This document shows positions 53,850-64,000 of a stretch of DNA of 64,000 bases, piece after piece; position 1 is the first letter of the stretch; the number at the start of each line of letters is the position of its first letter. A program made the position numbers and the translations under genes. Origin of the DNA: Mesorhizobium terrae (GTDB lineage Bacteria; Pseudomonadota; Alphaproteobacteria; Rhizobiales; Rhizobiaceae); the NCBI RefSeq assembly GCF_008727715.1, contig NZ_CP044218.1:5191501-5255500 (forward strand), in the 5' to 3' direction. The notes under the pieces are model-generated. The model did not search any database. It had not been told where the DNA came from and was given only the letters and a program-made list of their open reading frames with translations.

Positions 53850-54692
53850 TCACACCAGCGGCAGGTTGATGTCGGTCAGCAGTTCGGCCGGCGGCACGTC
53901 GCGCGGGTTGTTGACATATTCCTCGAACATCACCGTGTCGCGCAGCTTGCGGCCCGACATCGGCAACCATTCCGCGTAGAGCCACTGATAGGCCTTGTGC
54001 ATTTCCGCGTAGGGCCCCTTGTGGCGCAGAACGGCGTATTCGCCGCCTTCGAGCGTGCGGCGTTCCAGCGGCGCCTGCGCCGGCGCATCCGCCTCCACGC
54101 AGGCGAAGGAACGCAGCTTGTCGACGGCGACGACATTGGGATCGTCGAGATAGACGCCGATCATGCGCATATCGGGCCTGCCCTGACCACGGGCATAAAG
54201 CGTGCCGAACAGCTGCTCGAACGCCTTGCCGATGTTCATGTAGGAGCCCTGATGGGAAACGCCGACCAGTTCGGTGGGCCGGAGCGTGCGGATGGAAATG
54301 TCGAACATATGGGAAGCCTTTCTCTGATTGGTTTCAAACAGCGTGTGGCTTCCCTCTTTCCGGTAGCGCGCCGGCGGCATGCCGTAGGCAGCCTTGAAGA
54401 TGCGGTTGAACGACTGGACGTTGGGATAGCCAGATCGTTTCGCAATTTCGCTGACGCTGAGATCCGTCTCGACGATATCGCCGGCGGCACGGTGGAGCCT
54501 CAGACGCTTGACCGTCTGGGTCGCCGTTTCGCCGTAGATGGCGCGGTAGATCCTGTGCCAGTGATAGGACGACAGGCAGGCGATCTCGGCCAGGCGGTCC
54601 ATATCCAGCTCCTCGTCGAGGTGTTCGTGGATGTGGTTCGAAACGCGCCTCAGACGCGCTTCGTAGACTGCCCATGCCGTTTCGCCATTCAT
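53850..54692 (-). CDS. AraC-type regulator with GyrI-like effector domain
   Basis: A 280-residue regulator with an N-terminal AraC double HTH (about 15-110, 'MDRLAEIACLSSYHWHRIYR', 'SVSEIAKRSGYPNVQSFNRI') and a C-terminal GyrI-like/SOUL-fold ligand domain (about 130-280, 'MFDISIRTLRPTELVGVSHQ'). This order is that of the Rob/SoxS-like multidrug sensors. The ATG was chosen for AGGGGGCGAC; an in-frame start 38 codons earlier is less well supported. It is divergent from the GST gene. Confidence 0.9.
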   Translation of the reverse strand: MNGETAWAVYEARLRRVSNHIHEHLDEELDMDRLAEIACLSSYHWHRIYRAIYGETATQTVKRLRLHRAAGDIVETDLSVSEIAKRSGYPNVQSFNRIFKAAYGMPPARYRKEGSHTLFETNQRKASHMFDISIRTLRPTELVGVSHQGSYMNIGKAFEQLFGTLYARGQGRPDMRMIGVYLDDPNVVAVDKLRSFACVEADAPAQAPLERRTLEGGEYAVLRHKGPYAEMHKAYQWLYAEWLPMSGRKLRDTVMFEEYVNNPRDVPPAELLTDINLPLV

Positions 54693-54874
54693 GTCGCCCC
54701 CCTGCAAATCGATCGGCCGGAAACAACCATAGCCAGATTTGACAAATCCTGCTGACTTGCGGGTTGCCATAAGCGGCGTCACGCGATCCCCATCTGGCCT
54801 CGCCACGCGCCGGTCTCAGGGCCAGACCGACCGGCGCATTTTCGTGATACTCAGACGAGGCGACGGGAGCCACC

Positions 54875-55522
54875 ATGAGCCAGCAGCCGAAACCCATCCT
54901 CTATGGCGCCGACTACAGCGTCTATGTCCGCATCGCGCGGCTCACGCTCATGGAAAAGCAGGTCGAGCACGACGTCGTGCCGGTCGACATCTTCGCCGAG
55001 GGCGGGCCGCCCGAATGGTATCGCGCCCTGCACCCCTTCTCCAGGATACCGGCCTTCGAGCATGACGGGCTGAACCTGTTCGAGACGACGGCGATCGCGC
55101 GTTATGTCGACGAGGCTTTCGACGGCCCTGCCCTGCAGCCTCATGAGGCGCGCCAGCGTGCGGTGATGAACCAGATCATCGGCCTGCTCGACGCCTATGC
55201 CTACCGGGCGCTGGTGTGGGACATCTATGTCGAGACCGTCTCCAAGCCGAGGCAAGGCGCAACGCCCGACGACGCCGTGGTGACGGCTGCCCTGCCGCGC
55301 GCCGAAGCCTGCCTCGCGACACTGGCCGGGTTGAAGCAGCCCGGAACGTTCCTGCTCGGCGAGCAGCTGACGCTGGCCGACCTGCATGCGGCACCGATGT
55401 TTTTCTACTTCGCGCAGGCTGCAGTGGCGGCATCGATGTTGGAGAAAAATCCCGCCCTGTCCGGCTGGTGGGACGCGATGCAGGTTCGCGAGAGTTTTCT
55501 CGCGACCCTTCCTTCCAGCTAA
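54875..55522 (+). CDS. Glutathione S-transferase family protein
   Basis: A 215-residue GST. The N-terminal thioredoxin-like domain starts 'PILYGADYSVYVRIARLTLM' and has the cis-Pro in 'FSRIPAFEHDGLNLFETTAI', with a Glu-Thr (ET) motif for glutathione. The all-helical C-terminal domain contains 'GTFLLGEQLTLADLHAAPMF'. A role in electrophile detoxification is likely. GGGAG precedes the ATG. Confidence 0.92.
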   Translation: MSQQPKPILYGADYSVYVRIARLTLMEKQVEHDVVPVDIFAEGGPPEWYRALHPFSRIPAFEHDGLNLFETTAIARYVDEAFDGPALQPHEARQRAVMNQIIGLLDAYAYRALVWDIYVETVSKPRQGATPDDAVVTAALPRAEACLATLAGLKQPGTFLLGEQLTLADLHAAPMFFYFAQAAVAASMLEKNPALSGWWDAMQVRESFLATLPSS

Positions 55523-55722
55523 GGGCTTCCAGTGCGAGTAGCTTTTTTCGTACCGAACCTGAAATCAGGCGGTCGTTTCCTTGCCGTTGTCACGCGCGCG
55601 CCCCAGATTATGGGTGGCGGTCCGTTCGGGCCGCGACCATCCTTTCCGGCGATGTCCATCGGCCAACCCAGGCATCGTCCTCCCATCGACCGCCATCCCA
55701 CGACGATTTCAGGAAAGAGACC

Positions 55723-56550
55723 ATGAGCCCAACACTCCGTTTCAACGACGGCAAGCAGATACCGCAGCTTGGCTTCGGCGTCTGGCAGGTGCCGAACGAG
55801 GGCGCCAACGCGGCAGTGACCGCGGCCATCCAGGCCGGCTATCGTTCGATCGACACGGCCGCGATCTATCGCAACGAGCAAGGCGTGGGCGACGCGCTGG
55901 CCGCCTCCAGCGTGCCCGCCGACGAACTCTTCATCACCACGAAACTCTGGAATTCCGACCAGGGTTATGATTCGGCGCTCAAGGCCTTTGACGCCAGCCT
56001 GAAGAAATTGCGTCGTGACAGCGTCGACCTCTACCTCATCCACTGGCCGGCGGCTTCGCTCGGCCGCTATGTCGACAGCTGGAAGGCGCTGATCAAGCTG
56101 CGCGAAGAAGGACGCGTCGCCTCCATCGGCGTCTCCAACTTCCAGATCGCCCATCTGGAACGGTTGAAGGCGGAAACCGGCGTGGTGCCGGCGATCAACC
56201 AGGTGGAGCTGCATCCGCGCTTCCAGCAGAAGGCGCTGCGCGCCTATCACGAAAAGGAAGGCATCGTGACAGAAGCCTGGAGCCCGCTGGGCCAAGGCAC
56301 ACTGCTCAACGACGCCGCGCTGGCAGCGCTGGCCAAGAAGCACGGCAAGACCGTCGCCCAGGTGATCCTGCGCTGGCACCTCGACATCGGCAATGTCGTC
56401 ATCCCGAAATCGGTGACGCCGGCCCGCATCGTCGAGAACTTCCAGGTGTTCGACTTCAAACTCACCGCGGAAGACATCGCGGCGATCGAGAAGCTGGATG
56501 ACGCGAAGGGCAAGATCGGCCCCGACCCCGACACTTTCGCAATGGTGTAG
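55723..56550 (+). CDS. Aldo/keto reductase (2,5-diketo-D-gluconate reductase-like)
   Basis: A 275-residue AKR. Catalytic tetrad: Asp and Tyr in 'SIDTAAIY' (about 45-50), Lys in 'FITTKLW' and His in 'LIHWPAAS'. The C-terminal 'VIPKSVTPARIVENFQVFDF' is the NADPH-binding signature. Closest in layout to DkgA/B, which reduce 2,5-diketogluconate and methylglyoxal. AGGAAAG precedes the ATG. Downstream of the GST gene on the same strand, with a 200-nt gap that shows nothing else. Confidence 0.93.
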   Translation: MSPTLRFNDGKQIPQLGFGVWQVPNEGANAAVTAAIQAGYRSIDTAAIYRNEQGVGDALAASSVPADELFITTKLWNSDQGYDSALKAFDASLKKLRRDSVDLYLIHWPAASLGRYVDSWKALIKLREEGRVASIGVSNFQIAHLERLKAETGVVPAINQVELHPRFQQKALRAYHEKEGIVTEAWSPLGQGTLLNDAALAALAKKHGKTVAQVILRWHLDIGNVVIPKSVTPARIVENFQVFDFKLTAEDIAAIEKLDDAKGKIGPDPDTFAMV

Positions 56551-56700
56551 GACCAATCGACGTTCGCGGACCGACGGACGCCTTGCCGAAAGGCAGGCGC
56601 CCGTCATCCTTTTCCACAGCCGCCTTCAAAGCGGCACAGCTTGGTCCAGATTTCGTCCCGGTTCCGCGCATAGTTGCCGCATCGAACCCGGGGGAAAATC

Positions 56701-57675
56701 ATGCGCAAGCGCACAATCGCCTTTCTTGGCATCCTTGCCGCCGCTGGCGCCGTCTGGGCCGCCAACAGCAGCCTGCTGGCCGGTCAAAGCGAGCGGCGCC
56801 CGATGCTGATCGCCCATCGCGGCCTTGGCCAGACCTATTCGCATGTCGGGCTGGGCCGCGACACCTGCACGGCGGACCGCATCTATCCGCCCGAGCATGC
56901 TTACCTGGAAAACACCATTGCCGGCTTCAAGGCGGCTTTCGAGGCCGGCGCCGACATCGTCGAATTCGACGTGCACCCGACCACCGACGGCCAGTTCGCG
57001 GTCTTCCATGACTGGACGGTGGACTGCCGCACGGAGGGCAAGGGCGTGACCCGCGAAAAGAGCCTGGCCGAACTCAAGGCTCTGGATGTCGGCTATGGCT
57101 ACACGGCCGACGGCGGCAAGACCTTTCCGTTTCGCGGCAAGGGTGTCGGGCTGATGCCCGGCTTGGACGAGGTGCTGGCCGCGTTTCCCGACCGGCGTTT
57201 CCTCATCAACATCAAGAGCGACGACATCACTGAGGGAAGCCTGCTGGCCAACGTCATCGGCGCGATGCCGGCGGAGCGGCAGAAGTCGATCATGGTCTAT
57301 GGCGGCGGCAAGGCGATGCAGGCCTACAAGACGGCGCTGCCGGAGGCGGTGGTGCTCGGCACCGACCGCGTTATCCCCTGCCTGTTGCGTTACGCCGCTC
57401 TTGGTTGGAGCGGCCATGTGCCGGCGGACTGCCGCAACACGCTGTTCATGCTGCCGGCCAACTACGCGCCGTTTGCCTGGGGTTTTCCCAACCGGCTCAG
57501 CGAACGGCTCGCCGCCAACGGTTCGACGCTGGTGGTGTTGGGCGACAATGACGGGTCGAGACATTCGACCGGCGTCGACGATTTGACGACACTGGAGAAG
57601 CTGCCGGCGCGCTTCGACGGCGCGATCTGGACCAACCGCGTCGACCGCATCGGCCCGGCGGTGATTGCTCAGTAG
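56701..57675 (+). CDS. Exported glycerophosphodiester phosphodiesterase
   Basis: A 324-residue GDPD with an N-terminal signal segment ('TIAFLGILAAAGAVWAANSS'). The catalytic core starts with 'MLIAHRGLGQTYSHV' (HRG near residue 39) and 'ENTIAGFKAAFEAGADIVEF', with 'FDVHPTTDGQFAVFHDWTVD' supplying the Glu, Asp and His ligands. It probably hydrolyses periplasmic glycerophosphodiesters. GGGGGAAAA precedes the ATG. Confidence 0.92.
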   Translation: MRKRTIAFLGILAAAGAVWAANSSLLAGQSERRPMLIAHRGLGQTYSHVGLGRDTCTADRIYPPEHAYLENTIAGFKAAFEAGADIVEFDVHPTTDGQFAVFHDWTVDCRTEGKGVTREKSLAELKALDVGYGYTADGGKTFPFRGKGVGLMPGLDEVLAAFPDRRFLINIKSDDITEGSLLANVIGAMPAERQKSIMVYGGGKAMQAYKTALPEAVVLGTDRVIPCLLRYAALGWSGHVPADCRNTLFMLPANYAPFAWGFPNRLSERLAANGSTLVVLGDNDGSRHSTGVDDLTTLEKLPARFDGAIWTNRVDRIGPAVIAQ

Positions 57676-57757
57676 CGCTCGCGTTTCGAGGCGCATCAGG
57701 TGCGGCCTTCGAGGCGCGCCCGCGCTGCTTCTTTCGCTCATCATTCCGGGCGTTCGT

Positions 57758-57957
57758 CATTCCGGGCAAGCGAGGCGAAGCCGAGCGCCGACCCGGAACC
57801 CATTGAGCAGCACGGCCGGGACTTGGGTTCGCGTAGACAGTCGTAAAACATGCGACGCCGGTCCTCCCGCATGAACGGTTCAGGACGAGGACCGGGCCGG
57901 GCTCGACGAAGTGGGGCCAATAGGTTCCGGCTCTCGCTGCGCTCGGCCGGAATGACG
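57758..57957. repeat. 200-bp direct-repeat element, copy 1
   Basis: A 200-bp unit beginning GTCATTCCGG (inside its left edge) and ending CCGGAATGAC, so its ends are imperfect inverted repeats, as in MITE-like elements. No coding frame fits. The same unit recurs 273 bp further on with about 20 base changes by eye. A short partial left end precedes it. Confidence 0.85.
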
Positions 57958-58030
57958 GCGGCGTGTCGCCATCTTCACCCTGTTTCGAGCCGTCAGAGGA
58001 ATATGACGGAGCGGCATCCCAAACCTTCAT

Positions 58031-58230
58031 CATTCCGGGCAAGCGAGGCGGAGCCGAGTGCCGACCCGGAACCCATTGAGCAGCGCGGCCCGGAAATAGG
58101 TTCGCGTAGACAGCCGTGAAACATGCGACGCCAGCCCTGCTGCATGAACGGTTCAGGACGAGGACCGGGCCGGGCTCGATGATGTTGCGGCCAATGGTTC
58201 CGGCTCTCGCTGCGCTCGGCCGGAATGACG
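58031..58230. repeat. 200-bp direct-repeat element, copy 2
   Basis: Same length and order as copy 1, with the shared blocks 'CATGCGACGCC', 'GCATGAACGGTTCAGGACGA' and 'GGCTCTCGCTGCGCTCGGCC'. The two copies differ in the middle, indicating an old duplication or independent insertions. It fills most of the 660-bp space between the GDPD gene and alaS, which is otherwise empty. Confidence 0.85.
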
Positions 58231-58285
58231 CGATCTACCGGCGCATCGGGTCGGCGGTGATTGCCACCCATCAGCACAATAGAAA

Positions 58286-58308
58286 ATGCCGGGCGAAACG
58301 CCCGGCAT
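58286..58308 (-). terminator. Rho-independent terminator of alaS
   Basis: ATGCCGGGCG-AAA-CGCCCGGCAT: a perfect 10-bp stem with a 3-nt loop, followed on the minus strand by TTTTCTATT. It lies 27 nt after the alaS stop. Confidence 0.88.
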
Positions 58309-58335
58309 CGATTGATCATCCAGAATTTGCGTGGC

Positions 58336-60999
<2,664 letters not shown>

Positions 61000-61144
61000 C
61001 GAAACTGCCTTTATGGTGAAGCCGCCGCGCGAGGCGGCGGAAATGGACTAGGCCTTTTAGCGGCAGCGTTTCACCCTGTCCAGAAACACGCGGCGTCGCG
61101 CGCTCCTGCCCGTCTCGACGGGTGGATGAGGCGCTCAAACGCGA

Positions 61145-61167
61145 ACCGCCGGCGCGAGGCCGGCGGT
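61145..61167 (-). terminator. Hairpin between recA and alaS
   Basis: ACCGCCGGC-GCGAG-GCCGGCGGT: a perfect 9-bp stem without a T-run. On the minus strand it follows recA at a distance and precedes alaS, so it could be a weak terminator for recA or part of the alaS leader. Confidence 0.4.
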
Positions 61168-61214
61168 CGGTGAACTCAGTTGGGCGATAAGCCTGCCCTC
61201 GGGTGCTCGAAATT

Positions 61215-61240
61215 CGAAAAGCCAGTCAATTGGCTTTTCG
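61215..61240. repeat. Hairpin repeat unit 1 (CGAAAAGCCA type)
   Basis: CGAAAAGCCA-GTCAAT-TGGCTTTTCG: a perfect 10-bp stem with a 6-nt loop, almost identical to a second unit 154 bp away. These are non-coding intergenic palindromes between alaS and recA. Confidence 0.85.
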
Positions 61241-61287
61241 CGGAACGCTTCCCGGCCCTCGGCTTTGGCCTCGGGCGTTCGAGCCCT

Positions 61288-61312
61288 TTGAAAGGTCCAC
61301 CGGACCTTTCAA
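61288..61312. repeat. Hairpin unit between the two CGAAAAGCCA repeats
   Basis: TTGAAAGGTCC-ACC-GGACCTTTCAA: a perfect 11-bp stem with a 3-nt loop, of different sequence from its neighbours but the same scale. Confidence 0.82.
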
Positions 61313-61368
61313 TTCGCTCCAAGGCGAGCCGCTGCCCGGCCCCTCGCAGGCTCGGGGCGTTCGAAGCT

Positions 61369-61394
61369 CGAAAAGCCAAGCAGTTGGCTTTTCG
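61369..61394. repeat. Hairpin repeat unit 2 (CGAAAAGCCA type)
   Basis: CGAAAAGCCA-AGCAGT-TGGCTTTTCG: same 10-bp stem as unit 1 with a different loop. On the minus strand it begins 21 nt after the recA stop codon and ends in TTCG-type sequence, so it could contribute to 3'-end protection of the recA mRNA. Confidence 0.85.
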
Positions 61395-61415
61395 TCCGCT
61401 AACGCGGACCGCTTC

Positions 61416-62501
<1,086 letters not shown>

Positions 62502-62557
62502 GATACATCACCCCTTGGTCGTCAATGAAGGCCGGATCGTCCGGTGGTTCCTGTGAA

Positions 62558-62586
62558 TATGTACCCTTTTTGTTCTATTTTGGCAA
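62558..62586 (-). promoter_or_regulatory. recA promoter with candidate LexA (SOS) box
   Basis: On the minus strand TTGCCA, a 17-bp spacer and TACATA. The spacer and -10 contain GAAC-N7-GTAC, one mismatch from the alphaproteobacterial LexA box GAAC-N7-GAAC. Its position over the promoter is right for repression. It lies about 60-85 bp upstream of the recA start. Confidence 0.7.
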
Positions 62587-62761
62587 GACACATCAAACTG
62601 TTGAAAAATATGAATTATCCGTATTTGTTCTTTTTTTGTTTTGTCAGCAAGCCGCAAAACCTGTCCCCAGATGCGATCGCGGCAAACGCTCCGGAAACGC
62701 CTGGTCGATTCGGCAGGAGCAGCGTGACGCAGCCACGCGCGGGCCTGATCGGGGCACAGGC

Positions 62762-63706
62762 ATGAACCAGCCCCCCAAGCTTTTCGCGGCCGGCGGCGCG
62801 CATATCGACCGGCGCGGCCAGGTAGCGGGCGCCTATGTGCCGGCGGCGTCCAACCCCGGCACCATGCGCGAGGATGTCGGCGGCGGTGTCTTCAACGCGC
62901 TGCGCACGGTGGTGCGGCGCGGCGTTTCGGCCTCGCTCATCTCCACACGCGGCGGCGACGGCGCCGGCGAGACGGTGGCGCGCGCCATCGCCGAGGCCGG
63001 CATCGCCGACCTCTCCGCGACATTCCTCGACCGCACCACGCCGAGCTACACGGCGATCCTCGACCGCGACGGCGAGCTGGTGGTGGGTTTCGCCGATATG
63101 GGGCTTTATGAGCTGGCCTTTCCCAAACAGATGCGGCGCGCCAGCGTGCGCACGGCGGTGGATCAGGCAGACGCCGTGCTCACCGACGCCAATTTGCCGA
63201 CGGCGGCGCTGGAGCGGCTGACCGCGACGGCCGGCGAAAAACCGGTCTTCGTCATCGCCATCTCGCCGGCCAAGGTGGTGCGGCTGGCACCGATCTTCGA
63301 GCGCCCTGCCTTGCTGTTCATGAACCGGCGCGAGGCATCGGCGCTGACCGGCCTGGCGCGCGACGCAGGCGAGGCCGAGCTGGTGGCCGGCCTGCGCGGC
63401 ATCGGCCTGCGCGGCGGCGTGGTGACGGCGGGAGACCGGCCGGCGCTCGGCTTCGACAAGGACGGTGCCTTCTCGATCGCGCCGCCGCCGCCCCGCGCGG
63501 TCGTCGACGTCACCGGCGCGGGCGATGCGCTGGCCGGCGCCACTGTCGCCGCATTGCTGCATGGCCAGCCGCTGCGCGCCGCCTTGCGCGAGGGCGTGGC
63601 GGCGGCCGGGCTTGCCATCGAAAGCCCGCTCGCCATACCCGACTTCACCCCGGCATCCTTTGCCGCAGCCCTGGCCCTTGTGCCGCAGGCGCGGGAAGTG
63701 GCATGA
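62762..63706 (+). CDS. psuK: PfkB-family kinase, probable pseudouridine kinase
   Basis: A 314-residue ribokinase-family kinase. 'KLFAAGGAHIDRRGQVAGAY' at the N-terminus and the PfkB signature 'VDVTGAGDALAGATVAALL' near residue 245 (catalytic Asp in GAGD) are clear. The next gene encodes pseudouridine-5'-phosphate glycosidase, so phosphorylation of pseudouridine is the probable reaction. The start is the ATG after GGGGCACAGGC; the ribosome binding site is weak. It is divergent from recA. Confidence 0.87.
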   Translation: MNQPPKLFAAGGAHIDRRGQVAGAYVPAASNPGTMREDVGGGVFNALRTVVRRGVSASLISTRGGDGAGETVARAIAEAGIADLSATFLDRTTPSYTAILDRDGELVVGFADMGLYELAFPKQMRRASVRTAVDQADAVLTDANLPTAALERLTATAGEKPVFVIAISPAKVVRLAPIFERPALLFMNRREASALTGLARDAGEAELVAGLRGIGLRGGVVTAGDRPALGFDKDGAFSIAPPPPRAVVDVTGAGDALAGATVAALLHGQPLRAALREGVAAAGLAIESPLAIPDFTPASFAAALALVPQAREVA

Positions 63707-63771
63707 GGACGGCCCGAACAGATTGTTGACGGCGCAGCACAGACAGCGCGGCAGCCGACCGGAGATTTCCA

Positions 63772-64000
63772 ATGACGCTTGAAACCGCCCGCCCCTATAT
63801 CGACATCCACGCCCCGGTGGCGGAAGCACTGGCAGCCGGGCGCCCGGTGGTGGCGCTGGAATCGACCATCATCACCCACGGCATGCCCTATCCCGACAAT
63901 GGCGCGATGGCGGCCAATGTCGAGAAGATCATTGCCGATGAAGGCGCGGTTCCGGCGACGATCGCCGTGGTCAAGGGCCGCATCAAGATCGGCCTTTCCG
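63772..64000 (+). CDS. psuG: Pseudouridine-5'-phosphate glycosidase (partial, cut by window end)
   Basis: Only the first 76 codons are present. '[20 protein letters not shown]' (with the Glu and metal-binding region) and '[18 protein letters not shown]' are the PsuG signature. The enzyme splits pseudouridine 5'-phosphate into uracil and ribose 5-phosphate, acting after the kinase encoded upstream. GGAG lies 7 nt before the ATG, and the gap to psuK is 65 nt. Confidence 0.93.
   Translation, partial: MTLETARPYIDIHAPVAEALAAGRPVVALESTIITHGMPYPDNGAMAANVEKIIADEGAVPATIAVVKGRIKIGLS

Noticed and set aside
57756..58240. The repeated 200-bp units as a possible CRISPR array
   Set aside because: Only two long units with inverted ends and no short regular repeats or spacers; no cas gene in the window.

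Overview
The window is high-GC chromosomal DNA from an alphaproteobacterium of the Hyphomicrobiales, most likely Mesorhizobium or a close relative. The main grounds are the purC-purS-purQ and purL-bolA-grxD arrangements, a DUF1476 (F1-ATPase zeta inhibitor) gene beside purC, a DUF1127 gene divergent from a MocR regulator, and rhizobial intergenic palindromes. This is inference from protein families and gene order; no search was run. I see no rRNA, tRNA, CRISPR array, insertion sequence or phage gene.

Left part (1-16 kb). An AraC regulator and a YqaA/DedA-like membrane protein come first. A compact copper-response module follows: a CueR/HmrR-type MerR regulator and a Tat-exported multicopper oxidase on the minus strand, and a CopZ-like chaperone on the plus strand. 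There is a CueR-type operator in front of each of the two transcripts. Small conserved proteins follow (DUF1508, GFA, AHSA1, ParB-like). A tight five-gene operon (6237-11734) encodes a dimethylformamidase-like amidase, a class III aminotransferase, a beta-keto acid cleavage enzyme (BKACE/DUF849), a GNAT acetyltransferase and an acetylpolyamine/histone deacetylase. I read it as a catabolic route for an unidentified N-acylated amine or beta-amino acid; it is the best candidate here for an undescribed system. Then come a class V aminotransferase, an aldo/keto reductase, a degenerate J-domain protein, DUF1993 and a DUF1176-like secreted protein.

Middle (16-43 kb). A six-gene minus-strand operon holds CO-dehydrogenase-type molybdenum-hydroxylase maturation genes (MoxR/CoxD, CoxE, split XdhC, MoeA-like/MobA-like fusion, secreted hydrolase) with no hydroxylase subunit gene in the window. 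Next are a flavin reductase, a periplasmic binding protein overlapping an autoprocessing P1-family peptidase, and the dispersed purine genes purB, purC, purS, purQ and purL. These are interleaved with a metallophosphoesterase, a VOC protein, an HpcH/HpaI aldolase, the zeta subunit, a lipoprotein and the DUF1127/MocR pair.

Right part (43-64 kb). grxD, an MFS exporter, an inositol-monophosphatase-like gene overlapping ttcA, rpsD, an HxlR/NAD(P)-binding divergent pair, murI, a TrmJ-like methyltransferase, icd, an AraC-GyrI regulator, a GST, an aldo/keto reductase, a glycerophosphodiesterase, alaS, recA (with a candidate LexA box inside its promoter) and psuK-psuG, the last cut by the window edge. 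Non-coding space carries several repeat families: a two-copy mosaic palindrome (38.9 and 43.8 kb), a 200-bp direct repeat with imperfect inverted ends (57.8 and 58.0 kb), and three hairpins between alaS and recA.
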